A stretch of 64,000 bases of DNA from Neotamlana nanhaiensis (GCF_000943555.1 NZ_JTDV01000001.1:434001-498000); one strand, 5' to 3'. Shown: positions 27,375 to 37,900, counted from the first letter of the stretch. Made by a program: numbers and translations. The notes: generated by a model from the sequence alone, not told the origin.

Positions 27375-28598
27375 TTAAAACTGATAAGACCCACATTTTA
27401 AATAAGCGCCTTCTGGAAAGCCAACAGGATGATCGGTATCGTGAAACGTTTTTAAAATAAGTTGATACGGACGCTTAACTGCATTTAAAACCGAAGCGTT
27501 AATTTCAAAGAACACATCGGCGGTAACTCGAGACGAACACGAGGCTAAAACTAAAAGTCCGTTTTTAGCCGTTAGCTTCTCGCCCAATGCTGCCAATTGC
27601 GCGTATTTTTTTTGTGCCAAAGCAATTTCTGAAGCTTGTTTTGCAAAACTTGGCGGATCGATAACAACCACATCAAAAGTTATGTTCTTTTTTATGAGTG
27701 TATTTAACGCATTAAAAGCATCGCCTGCTATGGTTTTATGTTTGCCTTTGTACGCATTTAATTTTCCGTTCTCAACTGCAATTTCTAAGGCTTGCTTACT
27801 AATATCTAAACTGGTCACTTCTTTTGCACCATTTGCCAAAGCATGAACCGAAAATCCGCCCGCATAACTAAATACATCTAAAACGGTTTTACCTGTGCTC
27901 CACTCGCCGACTTGTTTTCTATTGGCGCGATGATCTAAAAAATAGCCTGTTTTATGACCTTTAATAACATTTGCCGAAAAGTTAACGCCATGTTCTACAA
28001 ATGCAACTACCTCATCTTCTAAAGTGCCATAAATAACTTCGCCATCGGTGAATTGATACGCTTTAGAATTTTGCAAGTTTCGGCTTAATCGCAATACAAC
28101 GGTTTCGGCTTGAGAAGTTTGTTGTAAATCATGAAGAATTGACTCTAAATACGGCAACCAAATCTCGGAATATAGTTTCACCACTAAAACAGACGCATAA
28201 ACATCGGCTATTAAACCAGGAAAACCATCATTTTCACCAAAAATTAAACGATAACTATTGGTGTTAGTTTGCAATAAACTATGGCGTTTAGCAAAAGCCT
28301 TTTGAATTTTACTCTTGAAAAAAGCGGCATTTATTTCAACCTTTTCCATGCCACTATGCAGCATTTTTATTCGAATGGGCGAATTGGCATCGTATAACCC
28401 CAAACCAACAACCTTATTCTTGCTTTTACTAAAAATTATGGCCAAATCGCCTGTGTTGGCATCGTCGTTAATTTTTGTAATGCTATTTGAAAACACCCAA
28501 GGATGCCCCTTTAAAACAAATTGTTCGCCTTTAGCATTCAGCTTTACAGCCAATCGTTTTGGCTTTTGTGATGATTTTATTTTGGGTGAAAATGGCAT
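27375..28598 (-). CDS. rlmI: RlmI-like rRNA large-subunit cytosine methyltransferase
   Basis: This 407-residue class I methyltransferase begins with a PUA RNA-binding domain (VLKGHPWVFSNSI; about residues 18-90), then a RlmI-type central region, and the Rossmann methyltransferase domain with DVFSYAGGFSVHAL (motif I), VVIDPPSFAK (the NPPF-like motif) and LASCSSRVTADVFFE. In E. coli RlmI makes m5C1962 of 23S rRNA. Length and domain order fit. A -7-like TACTTTCG sits upstream. The name is given by family resemblance. Confidence 0.87.
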   Translation of the reverse strand: MPFSPKIKSSQKPKRLAVKLNAKGEQFVLKGHPWVFSNSITKINDDANTGDLAIIFSKSKNKVVGLGLYDANSPIRIKMLHSGMEKVEINAAFFKSKIQKAFAKRHSLLQTNTNSYRLIFGENDGFPGLIADVYASVLVVKLYSEIWLPYLESILHDLQQTSQAETVVLRLSRNLQNSKAYQFTDGEVIYGTLEDEVVAFVEHGVNFSANVIKGHKTGYFLDHRANRKQVGEWSTGKTVLDVFSYAGGFSVHALANGAKEVTSLDISKQALEIAVENGKLNAYKGKHKTIAGDAFNALNTLIKKNITFDVVVIDPPSFAKQASEIALAQKKYAQLAALGEKLTAKNGLLVLASCSSRVTADVFFEINASVLNAVKRPYQLILKTFHDTDHPVGFPEGAYLKCGSYQF

Positions 28599-28698
28599 TG
28601 AAATACATTGAGGTTGCGAAAGTACAAAAGATATTAAAAGGAGACTTGGTTAGATATGGTGTATTTCATTCATATTATTCCGAATTAATTACAACCAA

Positions 28699-29622
28699 TT
28701 AATCCTTTAACATCCAAGAAACTAATTCTTCAGGATTAACAATAGACCATGAATGCGGATGGCGCTCGCCATTAGCGCGATATCCTTTATTCTGAGTTTC
28801 AATTAATTCTACATCTGTTTCTTCAAATGCAGACTTAAGGACAATACTGAGCTGTTTTAAATAATACGCGTTTAAATCCTCATAATCGTTTTGTCGCTGT
28901 TCTTTCCACCAAGCCATATCGGGTTCGGTATAAAAGCGCAATTTTGTATTTTTAAGCGCGGAAAGATTTGCTATATTTTTTGTTTGAAAGGTAAAAGGTG
29001 AAAACTTTTCGTAAACTGCTAAACTATCGTTTGGACTTCCAAATTTAGCGTCAAACATTTGTTTTATAAACTGCGATTCTTGAACTGAAACCTCAGCCAC
29101 CTTTTGTTTTAAATTCTTTTCTGCTGTTTTGTACAAAGCCAATAAATCTAAAGGCGAATCAACAACAAAAATAGCATCCGGTTGTATATTTCTATCATAT
29201 TTTTTAAGATGATTCCCAATTAGCAACGCCATATTTCCGCCACTCGAAAATCCTCCGAAATAAATATTTTTAGTAACTAAATTATTTGTTTTAATGATAC
29301 TTTGAAGCATCGAAGCGATATCTTCTTTTTCTTCTTCAGACAGAAATAGCTTTCTGTTAACATTAAGCGCCAAGACAGAAAAACCATTTTTTGCAGCTAC
29401 GTCTGCTATTTTAAATTCTGCAAGTGTGTTTTCTGCATCACAAGGAAAACAAGGAAACAACACCAAAAGTCCTTTTTCGTTTGATGATTTCACCAATTGA
29501 AAATCATCAGATTTAATTATTTCGCTAACCTTTATAACCGCTTTTTCATCAACACTTTTTTTACAAGAAAAGGCAACAAGAAACAGCATTAATATGAAGC
29601 ATCTCATATTCAAAATGTACAT
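28699..29622 (-). CDS. Lipoprotein with alpha/beta-hydrolase fold
   Basis: This 307-residue protein has a lipoprotein signal (FILMLFLVAFSC), so it is likely anchored in a membrane facing the periplasm or surface. The mature part has an alpha/beta-hydrolase pattern: the GFSSGGNMALLIG nucleophile elbow with serine, a VVDSPLDLL strand, and a late histidine near HPHSWSI. The substrate is unknown. The first ATG (29622) is one base after the stop of the upstream gene; the ATG at 29607 (MRCFILM) gives an equally good lipoprotein signal. Confidence 0.8.
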   Translation of the reverse strand: MYILNMRCFILMLFLVAFSCKKSVDEKAVIKVSEIIKSDDFQLVKSSNEKGLLVLFPCFPCDAENTLAEFKIADVAAKNGFSVLALNVNRKLFLSEEEKEDIASMLQSIIKTNNLVTKNIYFGGFSSGGNMALLIGNHLKKYDRNIQPDAIFVVDSPLDLLALYKTAEKNLKQKVAEVSVQESQFIKQMFDAKFGSPNDSLAVYEKFSPFTFQTKNIANLSALKNTKLRFYTEPDMAWWKEQRQNDYEDLNAYYLKQLSIVLKSAFEETDVELIETQNKGYRANGERHPHSWSIVNPEELVSWMLKD

Positions 29623-29623
29623 T

Positions 29624-30145
29624 TTACTGTTTTATAAAACTTGCCTCTAAATCAAATTCCGATGTATATGTAATCCCATCCTCGGTGATGTCTTCGGTTT
29701 CATGTCCCGTTAAAATTAAACGAGTACTTGTTAATTCCTTTATGGTTAAAATTGTAGTTTCTCCATTTTCAACAATAGTAATGGTATTACCTTGTTTAGA
29801 CCAGGTTCCGTTTCCTAAAAACTCCTGATTGTCTATGCGCTCTGTCATGGTTTGAAATAAGTATGTCACCGAAATTTCAAGTCCGAAAGAGCCTTCAGTG
29901 GTATAATTATCAGGGTTTTCAGAAAAAGACAATGTAAAATCAACATCATAACCTTGGCCTTCTATTGGAGCCGTAATGGTTTCGCCTAAAATATCGAAAG
30001 TGGCCGTTCCTGTATTTGTAATGTCTTGAGCAACCCAAGTCCCAATTAGTGCATTGGTATCTTGCTCGGTATTATTCTCAGAATCGCTAGAACACGACCA
30101 TAACATGAGAGAACAGGTTATAAATAAGAAAACAGCTTTTTTCAT
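29624..30145 (-). CDS. Lipocalin-like lipoprotein
   Basis: This 173-residue protein has a lipoprotein signal peptide (FLFITCSLMLWSCSSD) and a mature domain that is all beta-strand in pattern (IGTWVAQDITNTGTATFDI, NGTWSKQGNTITIVENGET, STRLILTGHE). The LxGTW opening is typical of the small lipocalin-like proteins abundant in Bacteroidota. Ligand and role are unknown. It is translationally adjacent to the downstream alpha/beta-hydrolase lipoprotein and probably co-transcribed with it. Confidence 0.8.
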   Translation of the reverse strand: MKKAVFLFITCSLMLWSCSSDSENNTEQDTNALIGTWVAQDITNTGTATFDILGETITAPIEGQGYDVDFTLSFSENPDNYTTEGSFGLEISVTYLFQTMTERIDNQEFLGNGTWSKQGNTITIVENGETTILTIKELTSTRLILTGHETEDITEDGITYTSEFDLEASFIKQ

Positions 30146-30210
30146 GGTTTTAAAACGGATTGATTAACTACGCTAAACTATACTTTTTTCTGGTTTTTAA
30201 GAAATTAGAG

Positions 30211-30250
30211 CAAAAAAAAACACAATCCTGTAAATGGATTGCGTTTTTAT
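30211..30250 (-). terminator. Intrinsic terminator downstream of dnaK
   Basis: On the minus strand the stem ACGCAATCC / GGATTGTGT (30244-30236 with 30228-30220, one G-U pair) is followed by a run of nine T. It lies about 95 bp past the dnaK stop. A second, perfect 10-bp hairpin, CGCTTTTTGC-TAAG-GCAAAAAGCG (30312-30335), lies between dnaK and this terminator. Confidence 0.7.
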
Positions 30251-30344
30251 TTTTAAGCTTAAAGCTTGTTTTTTATAAATTCTGAAACGAGTTCGGAATA
30301 AGCGATTCACACGCTTTTTGCTAAGGCAAAAAGCGGTTCACTGC

Positions 30345-32255
30345 TTACTTTACTTCCTCGAAGTCTACATCTTCAACATCGCTACCTTCGTTAGCGCTAC
30401 CGCCAGCATTTGCATCTGGACCAGGTTGTGCACCACCAGCTTGTTGAGCTTCAGCTTGAGCTTTGTACATTTCTTCACTTGCAACTTTCCAAGCTTCATT
30501 CATTTTGTCTAAAGCAGGTGTAATTACAGCAATATCTTTAGTTTCGTAAGCCTTCTTCAGCTCTTCTAAAGCTTCCTGAATTGGTTGTTTTTTATCATCA
30601 GATAATTTATCACCAAATTCTTCTAATTGCTTTTCAGTTTGGAAAATCATAGAATCAGCCTCATTAAGCTTTTGTGCTGTTTCAGCAGCAGCTTTATCCG
30701 CTTCAGCGTTAGCTTCAGCATCAGCTTTCATTTTCTCGATTTCTTCCTCAGTTAAACCAGAAGACGCTTCAATTCTAATATCTTGTTTTTTACCAGTCGC
30801 TTTATCTTCCGCAGATACTTTAATAATACCGTTGGCATCAATATCGAACGTTACTTCAATTTGTGGTGTACCACGACGTGCTGGCGGAATACCATCTAAG
30901 TGAAAACGTCCAATAGTTTTGTTATCGGCAGCCATGGCGCGTTCACCTTGTAATACGTGAATCTCTACAGAAGGTTGATTATCTGCTGCTGTTGAGAATA
31001 CTTGCGATTTTTTGGTAGGAATGGTTGTATTTGCCTCGATTAACTTAGTAAATACGTTACCCATAGTTTCAATACCTAAAGATAAAGGTGTTACATCTAA
31101 AAGTAATACGTCTTTTACATCTCCAGTTAATACACCACCTTGTATACCAGCACCTAAAGACACCACCTCATCTGGGTTAACACCTTTACTTGGCGCTTTA
31201 CCAAAGAATTTCTCTACAGCTGCTTGTACAGCAGGAATACGTGTAGAACCACCTACTAAAATCACCTCATCAATATCAGATTTCGATAAACCAGCTGCTT
31301 TAAGTGCAGACTCACATGGCTCGATAGTACGTTTTACTAAATCGTCAATTAATTGCTCAAATTTACTGCGTGTTAACGTGCGTACTAAGTGCTTTGGTCC
31401 GCTAGCTGTAGCAGTAATATATGGTAAGTTAATCTCTGTTTGTGCAGACGATGATAACTCTATTTTTGCTTTTTCAGCCGCTTCTTTTAAACGTTGTAAA
31501 GACATTGGGTCTTTACGTAAGTCCATATTTTCTTCAGCTTGAAACTCATCAGCTAACCAGTTAATGATTTTTTCATCAACATCATCACCACCTAAGTGTG
31601 TATCACCATCGGTAGATAATACTTCAAAAACGCCATCACCTAATTCTAAGATAGAAACGTCGTGTGTACCACCACCAAAATCGAATACTACAATTTTTTG
31701 ATCCGATCCTTTTTTATCTAAACCATAAGCTAACGCCGCTGCAGTAGGCTCGTTAATAATACGCTCTACTTTTAAACCAGCAATTTCACCAGCTTCTTTA
31801 GTAGCCTGACGTTGGCTATCGTTAAAGTAAGCAGGCACTGTAATTACCGCTCTACTTACGTCTTGTCCTAAATAATCTTCGGCCGTTTTTTTCATTTTTT
31901 GAAGAATCATTGCCGATAATTCTTGTGGTGTATATAAACGACCATCAATATCTACGCGCGGTGTATCGTTATCACCTTTTACTACTTTATAAGGTACGCG
32001 TTCTGCTTCATTTTTAGACTCCGAGTATTTGTTACCCATAAAACGTTTAATAGAATAAACCGTTTTTGTAGGGTTAGTTACCGCTTGTCTTTTTGCAGGG
32101 TCACCAACTTTAATTTCACCACCTTCAACAAAAGCGATTACAGATGGTGTTGTTCTTTTTCCTTCTGCATTAGGTATTACAACAGGCTCGTTACCTTCCA
32201 TTACCGAAACGCAAGAGTTTGTTGTTCCTAAATCAATTCCAATAATTTTACTCAT
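30345..32255 (-). CDS. dnaK: Molecular chaperone DnaK (Hsp70)
   Basis: This 636-residue Hsp70 uses ATP to bind and release unfolded proteins in the cytoplasm. The start [18 protein letters not shown], the phosphate-2 loop [26 protein letters not shown], the linker [18 protein letters not shown] and the acidic C-terminus ([14 protein letters not shown]) are all present. Length is normal for Bacteroidota. It is encoded alone, with no dnaJ or grpE adjacent, as is common in this phylum. The upstream 300 bp contain a dispersed repeat shared with sdaA's upstream region. Confidence 0.98.
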   Translation of the reverse strand: MSKIIGIDLGTTNSCVSVMEGNEPVVIPNAEGKRTTPSVIAFVEGGEIKVGDPAKRQAVTNPTKTVYSIKRFMGNKYSESKNEAERVPYKVVKGDNDTPRVDIDGRLYTPQELSAMILQKMKKTAEDYLGQDVSRAVITVPAYFNDSQRQATKEAGEIAGLKVERIINEPTAAALAYGLDKKGSDQKIVVFDFGGGTHDVSILELGDGVFEVLSTDGDTHLGGDDVDEKIINWLADEFQAEENMDLRKDPMSLQRLKEAAEKAKIELSSSAQTEINLPYITATASGPKHLVRTLTRSKFEQLIDDLVKRTIEPCESALKAAGLSKSDIDEVILVGGSTRIPAVQAAVEKFFGKAPSKGVNPDEVVSLGAGIQGGVLTGDVKDVLLLDVTPLSLGIETMGNVFTKLIEANTTIPTKKSQVFSTAADNQPSVEIHVLQGERAMAADNKTIGRFHLDGIPPARRGTPQIEVTFDIDANGIIKVSAEDKATGKKQDIRIEASSGLTEEEIEKMKADAEANAEADKAAAETAQKLNEADSMIFQTEKQLEEFGDKLSDDKKQPIQEALEELKKAYETKDIAVITPALDKMNEAWKVASEEMYKAQAEAQQAGGAQPGPDANAGGSANEGSDVEDVDFEEVK

Positions 32256-32395
32256 AATGTTTATTTGTGTTTTATAGATTTCCGACTTAACGGAAAGTTT
32301 GCGTTCTTTTTAAATTCGGTTTGTATAAGTCAATCATTATGCCAACCAAAAAATACTGACACAGTGTCATATTCCATCATTAAAACCTGTAATTT

Positions 32396-32476
32396 GGGCG
32401 CTACCACAAGGGTCGGGCTATACGCTACAAGTCCGCGCTGCGCTGTGGGCTTTCCGCTCCTATCCCTAGCGCAACC
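32396..32476. repeat. REP-like dispersed intergenic element, copy 1
   Basis: An 80-bp G+C-richer block with ends GGGCGCTACCACAAGGGTCGGGC and ATCCCTAGCGCAAC lies in the dnaK-sdaA divergent gap. A second copy, inverted, is at 55324-55402, with the same ends and a divergent middle. The rest of the gap 32256-32555 shows no further feature. Similar blocks are familiar between flavobacterial genes; mobility is not shown here. Confidence 0.75.
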
Positions 32477-32555
32477 TACAATTAACAATAAGTTTATTGC
32501 AAGCCTGTAAAATCCGTCTATATTTGTTCACAAACAATAACGCTTTTGGTATTTT

Positions 32556-33977
32556 ATGGAATGTATTTCTGTTTTCGACATGCTTAAAATTGGCATAGGC
32601 CCTTCAAGTTCGCACACTTTAGGCCCATGGCGCGCTGCCGAACGCTGGATAAACAAACTAAAAGCGAGTAACAAATTCAATCAAGTCGATAAAATTACGG
32701 TAAACCTCTACGGTTCCTTATCACTTACCGGAAAAGGACACGCCACCGATTATGCCGTAATGCTTGGTTTAAGTGGCGAAGACCCCGTTACTATTGCGCC
32801 CGAAGACATTCATACCATTGTAAATACCATAAAAGAAACCAAAACCATAAATTTTGGTGGCGACAAACAACTCGCATTTCACCCAGAAACCGATATTGTT
32901 TTTAACAAAGCCTTTTTACCTTTTCATGCCAATGGCATGGGATTTACAGCGCATTTTGGTGATAAAAAACAAACCAAAAAATACTACTCAATTGGCGGTG
33001 GTTTTGTGGTAAAGAAAAAACGTAAAAACGCTAAAAAAAATGCCGAGATAAAATGTAGCTTTCCTTACGCAACTAATAACGGTACAGATTTGCTAGCATT
33101 TTGTAAATCGCTTAACAAATCGGTTTCGCAAGTGGTTTTAGAAAACGAAAAATCACTTCGACCAGAAACAGAGATTGATACCGAACTGCAACGCATCTGG
33201 GAGGTTATGCTAGAATGTATGTACACAGGTTGCCACACCGAAGGCACGCTACCCGGCGGCTTAAACGTAAGGCGTCGAGCTTTCGATATGCACCAAAAAC
33301 TTATAGGAAACAAAACCTACAACACCCCAACCGAATGGATTTTTGCCATCCGCGATACCGAGGTTAAATTCCGTCAAATTATAAAATGGGTAAGCTGTTT
33401 TGCATTAGCGGTTAACGAAGTTAATGCGTCGCTTGGTCGTGTGGTTACAGCGCCAACTAATGGTAGCGCAGGTGTAATTCCCGCGGTTTTAATGTATTAT
33501 TTGGTTATCGAGAATCACGATGGTAATTTCGAGGATATTAAAAAATTCCTTTTAGTGGCTGGCGAAATTGGTAGCATCTTTAAAAAAGGTGCGACAATTA
33601 GTGCCGCTATGGGTGGTTGTCAAGCCGAAATTGGCGTATCCTCTGCCATGGCTGCAGGTGCCTTATGCGAACTTTTAGGTGGCTCACCAGAGCAAGTTTT
33701 AATTGCTGCCGAAATTGCCATGGAACACCATTTAGGTTTAACCTGCGACCCTATTGGTGGTTTGGTACAAATACCATGTATAGAACGCAATGCTATGGGT
33801 GCCATAAAAGCTATAAATGCTGCCGAATTAGCTCTAGACACCTCTCCTGAGAATATTAAAGTGCCACTCGACAAAGTCGTTTCAACCATGTGGGAAACCG
33901 CAAAAGACATGAATACAAAATATAAAGAAACCAGCGAAGGTGGTTTGGCGGTTGGAGTTAATCTTACCGATTGTTAA
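32556..33977 (+). CDS. sdaA: L-serine ammonia-lyase (iron-sulfur, single chain)
   Basis: This 473-residue enzyme deaminates L-serine to pyruvate with a [4Fe-4S] cluster. The N-terminal beta domain ([24 protein letters not shown]) and the C-terminal alpha domain are fused. The three conserved cluster cysteines are visible in [19 protein letters not shown] and QIPCIERNA, along with [14 protein letters not shown]. It belongs to type II L-serine dehydratases like SdaA/SdaB of E. coli. Encoded alone and divergent from dnaK. Confidence 0.96.
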   Translation: MECISVFDMLKIGIGPSSSHTLGPWRAAERWINKLKASNKFNQVDKITVNLYGSLSLTGKGHATDYAVMLGLSGEDPVTIAPEDIHTIVNTIKETKTINFGGDKQLAFHPETDIVFNKAFLPFHANGMGFTAHFGDKKQTKKYYSIGGGFVVKKKRKNAKKNAEIKCSFPYATNNGTDLLAFCKSLNKSVSQVVLENEKSLRPETEIDTELQRIWEVMLECMYTGCHTEGTLPGGLNVRRRAFDMHQKLIGNKTYNTPTEWIFAIRDTEVKFRQIIKWVSCFALAVNEVNASLGRVVTAPTNGSAGVIPAVLMYYLVIENHDGNFEDIKKFLLVAGEIGSIFKKGATISAAMGGCQAEIGVSSAMAAGALCELLGGSPEQVLIAAEIAMEHHLGLTCDPIGGLVQIPCIERNAMGAIKAINAAELALDTSPENIKVPLDKVVSTMWETAKDMNTKYKETSEGGLAVGVNLTDC

Positions 33978-34080
33978 AGTTTTTTAGATATCATTCTAAA
34001 ATTATCAATTTTACCATATCTATTTTTTAAAATTAACGCAACCTTTTTGCTATTTCTACATCTTTCAGAAAAAATAACCA

Positions 34081-34581
34081 ATGAAAAAAACACTAATCTT
34101 TTTAGTTTTATTATGCTCACTTTCTTGTAGTAATGAAGAAATGAAAGATTATAATGAAAGCTTAAGAAATTGGAATAGCTTAAAAGAAGATAATGGAAAT
34201 TCCTATAAATATACTACAAGCTGGGGTTCATGGGCTGGATTTGGAGGTAAAACTACTATGACAATTCAAGATAATCAAGTAATTTCAAGGTTTTATGAGT
34301 CTTTTAAAATTGATGGTGCAACTGGAGAATTAACAATTATTGAAACCTTTGAAGAAACTCTTGAAACCCTAAATTCAAATAATGCAGGTTCTCCACCATT
34401 AACCATCGATGAATTATATGATTCTTGTTTGGAAAACTATTTAAAAGTAAATAAAAACAAGAATACTATTTATTTTGAAACTAATGATTTTGGTTTAATA
34501 TCAACTTGTGGATTTGTGCCCGATAATTGTGTAGATGATTGTTTTACTGGTTTTAGAATAGATTCATTTGAATGGCTTTAA
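34081..34581 (+). CDS. Hypothetical lipoprotein
   Basis: This 166-residue protein starts with a lipoprotein signal (LIFLVLLCSLSCSNEE) and has a polar, beta-rich mature domain with the pattern NSYKYTTSWGSWAGFGGKTTMTIQDNQV, read from about residue 40, and four cysteines near the C-terminus (STCGFVPDNCVDDCFTGFRI, plus one upstream). The pattern of a tyrosine-rich opening strand, a tight turn and a value-like strand recalls DUF6174-type proteins, but I cannot assign it firmly. It ends 2 bp before the end of the convergent NTF2-like gene. Function unknown. Confidence 0.75.
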   Translation: MKKTLIFLVLLCSLSCSNEEMKDYNESLRNWNSLKEDNGNSYKYTTSWGSWAGFGGKTTMTIQDNQVISRFYESFKIDGATGELTIIETFEETLETLNSNNAGSPPLTIDELYDSCLENYLKVNKNKNTIYFETNDFGLISTCGFVPDNCVDDCFTGFRIDSFEWL

Positions 34582-34582
34582 A

Positions 34583-35050
34583 TTAAGGTTGATTGCAACC
34601 TTCCTTTCGCCTCGTGTCAATCAAATAGATTATTTTCCATTGTTCATCATCTTTAAACAGTTGAAATGAGTTTACACCACAATGGCTAAAAACATCATTA
34701 AACCAAAATTCGTAGGGCGTCCAAACATGAGCCATAAGGCCATCTATTTGAATATTAAAACTTAATAAGCGTTCGTCCCATTTTTGAGTTTCGGGCCTTT
34801 CGGCAATGGCTTTTATTAGTTTTTCAGGCTCCTCAGTTACCAAAATAGCTTCACCTTTCTTATTTTTATAGGCCGTTTGCAAAACTATTCTGTCGGCTAA
34901 AACTTGCTTTATTAAAGTTGTATCTCCTTTATGAAAGCCTTCAAAAAATATTTCAATGGCAGCTTTTACCGCTTTCTTTTCAATAGTTAATTCTTGTGCT
35001 TCAGTTAAAACTGAAAATAAAATAACGAGTACAGAGGCTAAAGTCTTCAT
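34583..35050 (-). CDS. Secreted SnoaL/NTF2-like protein
   Basis: This 155-residue protein has a signal peptide (TLASVLVILFSVLTEAQE) and an NTF2-like cone fold pattern: the helix VKAAIEIFFEGFHKGDTTLIKQVLADR, then alternating strands HVWTPYEFWFNDVFSHCG and a final strand WKIIYLIDTRR. SnoaL/DUF4440-type proteins include small enzymes and binding proteins; no catalytic residues stand out here. Periplasmic location is likely. Confidence 0.82.
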   Translation of the reverse strand: MKTLASVLVILFSVLTEAQELTIEKKAVKAAIEIFFEGFHKGDTTLIKQVLADRIVLQTAYKNKKGEAILVTEEPEKLIKAIAERPETQKWDERLLSFNIQIDGLMAHVWTPYEFWFNDVFSHCGVNSFQLFKDDEQWKIIYLIDTRRKEGCNQP

Positions 35051-35174
35051 ATTAAAAAATAAAATCTTTCTACTAAATTATAATTACTCAACAATTTAAA
35101 CAAAAGTTTAACACTGTACTTTAATTTATTACCTTTACAATCGACTATTTTTAAATAAACTTTAATCAATACTA

Positions 35175-36521
35175 ATGAAACATTTCTGCTTCATCATGCT
35201 AGCCTTTCTAGCATTTTCCTGCAAACAAGAAACCAAAACAACAACAGAAACTTTAGCAACAAACATCGATCTTTTTCCTGATGGCACAGAAATTCCAGAA
35301 TGGTTTAAAGATTATTCTAAAATTAACCCAAAAGATTTAGGCAAGTTTTATAGCGTAATCGATTACGGTGCTAAAAACGATAGTACTCTATTACAAACTA
35401 AAGCCATACAAAACACTATTGATGAGGCTTACCGTAATGGTGGTGGCGTTGTGGTTATCCCTAAAGGAACCTTTTTAAGTGGTGCTTTATTTTTTAAACC
35501 TAACACACATTTACATGTTGAAGAAGGTGGCGTTTTAAAAGGATCGGATAATATTGAGGATTACCCAATTAGGCCTTCGCGTATTGAAGGACAAAGTATT
35601 GAGTACTTCCCGGCGCTTGTTAATGCTTATGGTATTGATGGATTTACCATTACAGGTCACGGAATTATTGATGGTAATGGCTTAAACTATTGGAAAGCCT
35701 TTTGGCAACGTCGTGAGGAAAACCCTAAATGTACCAATTTAGAGGTATCCAGACCACGTTTGGTATTCATCTGGAAATGTAATAATGTTCAAGTACAAGA
35801 TGTTAAATTACGTAATTCGGGCTTTTGGTCTAGCCACTATTACCAATGTAACTACGTTAAAATATTAGATTTACGCATTACCTCGCCACACAAACCTATA
35901 AAAGCACCAAGTACCGATGCGATTGACTTAGACGTTTGTTCTAACGTCTTGGTAAAAGGTTGTTATATGGCGGTTAACGACGATGCTATTGCCTTAAAAG
36001 GTGGTAAAGGGCCTTGGGCTGAAAAAGATGCGAGTAATGGCGAAAACACCAACATTATTATTGAAGATTGCGAATTCGGATTTTGCCACGGTGCGTTAAC
36101 CAATGGTAGTGAATCTATCCACAACAAAAATATTATCATGCGTCGTTGTAAAGTCGATTCAGCCGTACGTTTATTATGGCTAAAAATGCGACCAGATACA
36201 GCGCAAAAATACGAATACATTACCGTTGAAGATATTACAGGGCAAGTACGTAGCTTTATTTACATTAAGCCATGGACTCAGTTTTTCGATTTAAAAGGTC
36301 GTGAAGATGTGCCACTATCCTATTCTGATAACATTACCATGAGAAACATTGATGTGGAATGTGATATTTTCTACGATATGAAAATTACTGAATATGACAA
36401 ACTTTCAAATTTCACTTTTGAAAATATTGACATTGAAACTAAAAATGCTGAATACGATAAATCGATTATTGAAGGCGTTGCATTTAACAATGTAAAAGTT
36501 AACGGAAAAATCATTGAATAA
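35175..36521 (+). CDS. Glycoside hydrolase family 28 lipoprotein (polygalacturonase-like)
   Basis: This 448-residue right-handed beta-helix enzyme has a lipoprotein signal (FIMLAFLAFSCKQE), so it is probably tethered to the cell envelope. It opens with the GH28 N-terminal segment FYSVIDYGAKNDSTLLQTKAIQ. Catalytic motifs are STDAIDLD, NDDAIALKGG, the histidine in FCHGALTNGSE and the RLLWLKMRPD segment in place of RIKT. These support hydrolysis of a galacturonan-type or related uronic-acid polymer, with exact specificity unknown. The CE7-like esterase starts 11 bp downstream, so the two likely act together on an acetylated glycan. Confidence 0.9.
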   Translation: MKHFCFIMLAFLAFSCKQETKTTTETLATNIDLFPDGTEIPEWFKDYSKINPKDLGKFYSVIDYGAKNDSTLLQTKAIQNTIDEAYRNGGGVVVIPKGTFLSGALFFKPNTHLHVEEGGVLKGSDNIEDYPIRPSRIEGQSIEYFPALVNAYGIDGFTITGHGIIDGNGLNYWKAFWQRREENPKCTNLEVSRPRLVFIWKCNNVQVQDVKLRNSGFWSSHYYQCNYVKILDLRITSPHKPIKAPSTDAIDLDVCSNVLVKGCYMAVNDDAIALKGGKGPWAEKDASNGENTNIIIEDCEFGFCHGALTNGSESIHNKNIIMRRCKVDSAVRLLWLKMRPDTAQKYEYITVEDITGQVRSFIYIKPWTQFFDLKGREDVPLSYSDNITMRNIDVECDIFYDMKITEYDKLSNFTFENIDIETKNAEYDKSIIEGVAFNNVKVNGKIIE

Positions 36522-36532
36522 AATATAAGCAA

Positions 36533-37822
36533 ATGAAAATCCGCGCTTTAATTTTAACTATCCTGTTTCTTACAGGTTACAATTTAAAAGCCCAAAACTC
36601 ACCTGCACCAATTAAATTGGTGCAGTTTGTTTTAACACCAAATCATAACGATTGGAATTATAAACTAAACGAAAATGCTGTTATAAAAATTCAGGTATTA
36701 AAGCATTTTGTCCCTTTATCTAACATTGAAGTTAGTTATCAATATGGTAACGAATTAATGCCACCTGATAAAGAAGGATCCGTGTCATTAAAAAACGGAC
36801 AAGCATCGATAAACATTGGTAATTTAAAAGCCCCTGGATTTCGCCAATTAAAAGTAAAAGTTACCGTTGATGGCTATACATATCGGGATCAAGTAAAAGT
36901 GGGCTACAATCCGTTTGATATTGAGCCGACTTTAAAATTACCAAACGATTTTGTGTCCTTTTGGGAAAAGGCCATAGAAGCTAATAAAGCCATCCCCATG
37001 GAACCTGTGGTAACATACAAACCCGAACTTTCTACACCAACCGTTGATGTATTTTTAGTACGCTTACAAAATTTCAAAAAAAACAAACACCTTTATGGCT
37101 ATTTAAGCAAACCGAAAGATGACAAAAAACATCCCGTTTTGTTTCATCCACCTGGTGCTGGTGTTAAAAAAATTGATCCAGTTTATGCTTTTGCAGAAGA
37201 GGGATTCATCAGTTTTACTACTGAAATCCATGGCATAACTCCTGAAATTTCAAAAACCGATTACAAAGATATTAGCAGAGCCATTGGTAATTACTGGAAA
37301 ATCGATTTAAACGATAAAGATGCTTATTATTACAAAAGTGTTTACGTGGGCTGTACGCGAGCCATCGATTTTTTAACCAGTTTACCCGAATTTGATGGCA
37401 AAAATGTGGTGGTTACAGGCGGTAGTCAAGGTGGTGCTTTAACTATTATTACGGCTGGTTTAGATAAACGTGTTACGGCTTTAGCTTCATTTTATCCCGC
37501 TTTAAGCGATAATTCAGGATACTTAAAAAATAGAGCTGGCGGATGGCCACATATGTTTAGCTATCCTGAGTATTCATCAAAAGAAAACATTGAAACCATG
37601 CGTTATTACGATGTGGTAAATTTTGCTAAACAAATTACTGCTCCTGGTTTTTATTCCACAGGTTACAATGATAACACCTGCTCGCCAACCAGCGTACTTT
37701 CAGCTTTTAATAGTGTTCACGCTCCAAAAGAAATTGTTATCACTCCTATTTCAGGACATTGGCGATTTGGAGAAACCAACGATACAGCCATCAATTGGCT
37801 TAAAGAAACCTCCGGTTTATAA
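36533..37822 (+). CDS. Secreted acetylxylan esterase-like protein (CE7/AXE1 type)
   Basis: This 429-residue protein has a signal peptide (ALILTILFLTGYNLKAQ), an N-terminal Ig-like beta domain of about 100 residues, and an alpha/beta-hydrolase domain. The latter has GYLSKPKDDKKHPVLFHPPGAG, the nucleophile GGSQGGALTI, a late strand with acid (GYNDNTCSPTS) and the histidine motif ISGHWRFGE. CE7 enzymes deacetylate xylan oligomers and other acetylated carbohydrates. Its gene follows the GH28 gene by 11 bp. Loss of acetyl groups would open the polymer to the hydrolase, an inference from the pairing. Confidence 0.88.
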   Translation: MKIRALILTILFLTGYNLKAQNSPAPIKLVQFVLTPNHNDWNYKLNENAVIKIQVLKHFVPLSNIEVSYQYGNELMPPDKEGSVSLKNGQASINIGNLKAPGFRQLKVKVTVDGYTYRDQVKVGYNPFDIEPTLKLPNDFVSFWEKAIEANKAIPMEPVVTYKPELSTPTVDVFLVRLQNFKKNKHLYGYLSKPKDDKKHPVLFHPPGAGVKKIDPVYAFAEEGFISFTTEIHGITPEISKTDYKDISRAIGNYWKIDLNDKDAYYYKSVYVGCTRAIDFLTSLPEFDGKNVVVTGGSQGGALTIITAGLDKRVTALASFYPALSDNSGYLKNRAGGWPHMFSYPEYSSKENIETMRYYDVVNFAKQITAPGFYSTGYNDNTCSPTSVLSAFNSVHAPKEIVITPISGHWRFGETNDTAINWLKETSGL

Positions 37823-37900
37823 GCAAAATTTAAGCCTTTGTTAATTTTTTATTTCAGCAATTAAGTATTTAGTACTTTTGCACTCTAAAACAAACTAAAT

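Noticed and set aside
31012-31542. A 176-codon frame antisense to dnaK
   Set aside because: It lies entirely within the conserved dnaK coding sequence and has no independent motif.
32265-32510. An 81-codon plus-strand reading frame upstream of dnaK
   Set aside because: It runs through the dispersed repeat and lacks any protein-like pattern; divergent promoter DNA is a better explanation.
33617-33850. A 77-codon frame inside sdaA with several cysteines
   Set aside because: It is an alternate frame of the conserved serine dehydratase; the cysteines come from reading glycine-rich codons out of frame.
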